Part shown: positions 63,134-64,000 of the stretch, piece after piece
Layout of the letters: the number at the start of each line of letters is the position of its first letter
How positions within the stretch are numbered: the first letter of the stretch is position 1
NCBI GenBank assembly: GCA_040755295.1
Contig: JBFMBK010000009.1
Location: forward strand, 1 to 64,000
Direction of reading: 5' to 3'
Source: Bacillota bacterium
Lineage (GTDB): Bacteria > Bacillota > Desulfotomaculia > Desulfotomaculales > Ammonificaceae
DNA: 64,000 nucleotides
Notes under the pieces: generated by a model
Database searches by the model: none
What the model saw: only the letters and a program-made list of their open reading frames with translations
What the model was told of the DNA's origin: nothing
Program-made: the position numbers and the translations under genes

Positions 63134-63625
63134 GTGAGGAGAACGGTATTGGCAGGGTTGGTTGCTCTGGTGCTTCTGGCATTTGCGGGCTGCGGGGCGA
63201 AACAGAATGCTTCGGTCCCGGAATCGGGGCAGCAGGCGGTGAATGCCCCCGAGGTACAAAAGACGCCGGCGGATTCCGCCGCGCCGGATGAAAGCAAGAC
63301 GGATCCGGAAGAACTTGTGCTTCCCGAAGGTTTTCCTGAAGAGTTTCCGGTTTATCCCGGGGCCGTTATATGGCAGAGTTCCGTCATCATCAAGGGCCGG
63401 TACTGCGTCAAGTGGGAGACTCCCGACGTGATAGAAAAGGTCACGGCGTTCTATGAGCGCGAGCTGCCGAAGGCCGGCTACAACTGGGAGAAGTCCGTAC
63501 AGTGCAGGGAATACCAGAGTTTTGGAGAGCCGGGCGGGGACGGCCGGTTGACTATAATAAGCCGCAACAGCCCCCAGTTCAACAAGAAACTCAACGGAGA
63601 TACACAAATAATCTTCGCTAATTAA
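63134..63625 (+). CDS. Small lipoprotein, hypothetical
   Basis: A 163-residue protein from GTG 63134 behind GTAAGGTGGTGAACC. The signal peptide ends in a lipobox (LAFAGC, Cys 20), then a polar linker follows, and a domain of about 100 residues begins with LPEGFPEEFPVYPGA. This phrase and the FYERELPKAGYNWEKS segment occur in small clostridial lipoproteins of unknown function. It follows the stalk-domain gene at 140 bp. Confidence 0.8.
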   Translation: MRRTVLAGLVALVLLAFAGCGAKQNASVPESGQQAVNAPEVQKTPADSAAPDESKTDPEELVLPEGFPEEFPVYPGAVIWQSSVIIKGRYCVKWETPDVIEKVTAFYERELPKAGYNWEKSVQCREYQSFGEPGGDGRLTIISRNSPQFNKKLNGDTQIIFAN

Positions 63626-63637
63626 TGTGTTTGAATG

Positions 63638-63671
63638 AAAAAGGTGCTCTCGCTGCCGGGAGCACCTTTTT
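63638..63671. terminator. Bidirectional terminator between convergent genes
   Basis: AAAAAGGTGCTC (63638-63649) pairs with GAGCACCTTTTT (63660-63671), with T-rich sequence on both sides. It serves the lipoprotein and the DUF4395 gene. Confidence 0.92.
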
Positions 63672-63733
63672 CTCCTTCCCAACTCGTTCGGTTCCGATTC
63701 TTTAATCCGGTTAAGACGGACAAATACCCGCAC

Positions 63734-64000
63734 TCATGGTTTAGGTCTGTAAAGCAGGGGGTACATTTTACATCCCAGACAGCAGCCGAAAAAGGCTTCC
63801 AACGCCGCACAGAATAAGAATAAAACCGCGACGACGGATGCCTGAAGCGTCCAGCCGGCCAGAAAAAGAACACCGGTAAGAACGGAAAAGAAAAGTCCCA
63901 GTTTTGCGGCAAAGAGTTTCGGCCCCGCGTTTTCCATTTGCGGTTCGACTTTCAAGGCGGCGAGCATGTATCTGCCCGCTGCGGCGAAAGGACTGAATTT
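63734..64000 (-). CDS. DUF4395 membrane protein, start outside window
   Basis: The frame is open to the window edge, giving the last 88 or so residues. Two membrane helices (about the last 65 residues) are followed by the conserved end FFGCCLGCKMYPLLYR, with the C-x2-C motif typical of DUF4395. The upstream part PFAAAGRYMLA matches the loop before it. The family often lies next to thioredoxin or sulfur-transfer genes, but the neighbour is not in view. Confidence 0.8.
   Translation of the reverse strand, partial: KFSPFAAAGRYMLAALKVEPQMENAGPKLFAAKLGLFFSVLTGVLFLAGWTLQASVVAVLFLFCAALEAFFGCCLGCKMYPLLYRPKP

Overview
The window looks like a spore-forming, anaerobic Bacillota (Firmicutes) chromosome of the Desulfotomaculum/Pelotomaculum type. 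Evidence: G+C-rich codon use with many GTG and TTG starts, strong purine-rich ribosome binding sites, the sporulation genes spoIID and spoIIID, a heterodisulfide-reductase-type HdrC/HdrB pair, a probable selenocysteine peroxiredoxin, and a gene order (prfA-prmC-tsaC-mntP-ywlE-rpiB-glyA-dCMP deaminase-wecB-atp operon-spoIID-spoIIID-mreB) typical of that lineage. This assignment rests on gene content only.

Layout. 1-4 kb is an accessory strip: the 3' part of a DDE transposase with a repeated end, a Y1 (REP-associated) transposase element with matching inverted ends lying in a truncated gene, an unexplained three-gene set of small proteins (two paralogous membrane proteins plus one soluble protein), and the remnant of a second Y1 transposase. 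4-8.7 kb is a minus-strand ABC-2 exporter operon (membrane fusion protein, two ATPases, permease, TetR regulator). 9-10 kb has a PIN/AbrB toxin-antitoxin pair plus a lone AbrB-like protein too short to stand out as an ORF. 10-14.6 kb holds an MFS transporter, a secreted nuclease, a peroxiredoxin whose peroxidatic cysteine codon is TGA followed by a SECIS-like hairpin, a decayed flavin-oxidase gene, and hdrC-hdrB.

15-19 kb is the rpmG-secE-nusG-rplK-rplA-rplJ-rplL ribosomal/transcription cluster with an L10 leader attenuator. It ends at rplL: the expected rpoB-rpoC is absent, and rpmE with its own promoter follows. 19-28.7 kb is a translation, nucleotide and envelope block. 28.9-36.2 kb is the complete F-type ATP synthase operon (atpZ-I-B-E-F-H-A-G-D-C). 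36.5-39.8 kb carries spoIID, spoIIID, mreB and a stand-alone pyruvate-kinase C-terminal-type domain. 39.9-43.8 kb is one 1310-residue S-layer-anchored subtilase. 44-45.6 kb is an ECF sigma factor with its membrane anti-sigma protein. 46-51.5 kb has lipid-linked glycosyltransferases, guaB and an unknown protein with probable winged-helix modules and a coiled coil. 51.7-53.9 kb is a two-component system.

54-58.3 kb is a metal homeostasis block: Fur, FeoA and FeoB for iron, a DtxR-family regulator, and a split pair of GDT1-type proteins, with related palindromes in the two control regions. 58.4-64 kb is mostly envelope and secreted proteins: a Yip1-type membrane protein, a small secreted subtilase, a lipoprotein with two heme c motifs, a copper-amine-oxidase-stalk-domain protein, a small lipoprotein, and a DUF4395 protein cut by the window end. 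No tRNA, rRNA or CRISPR array was found.
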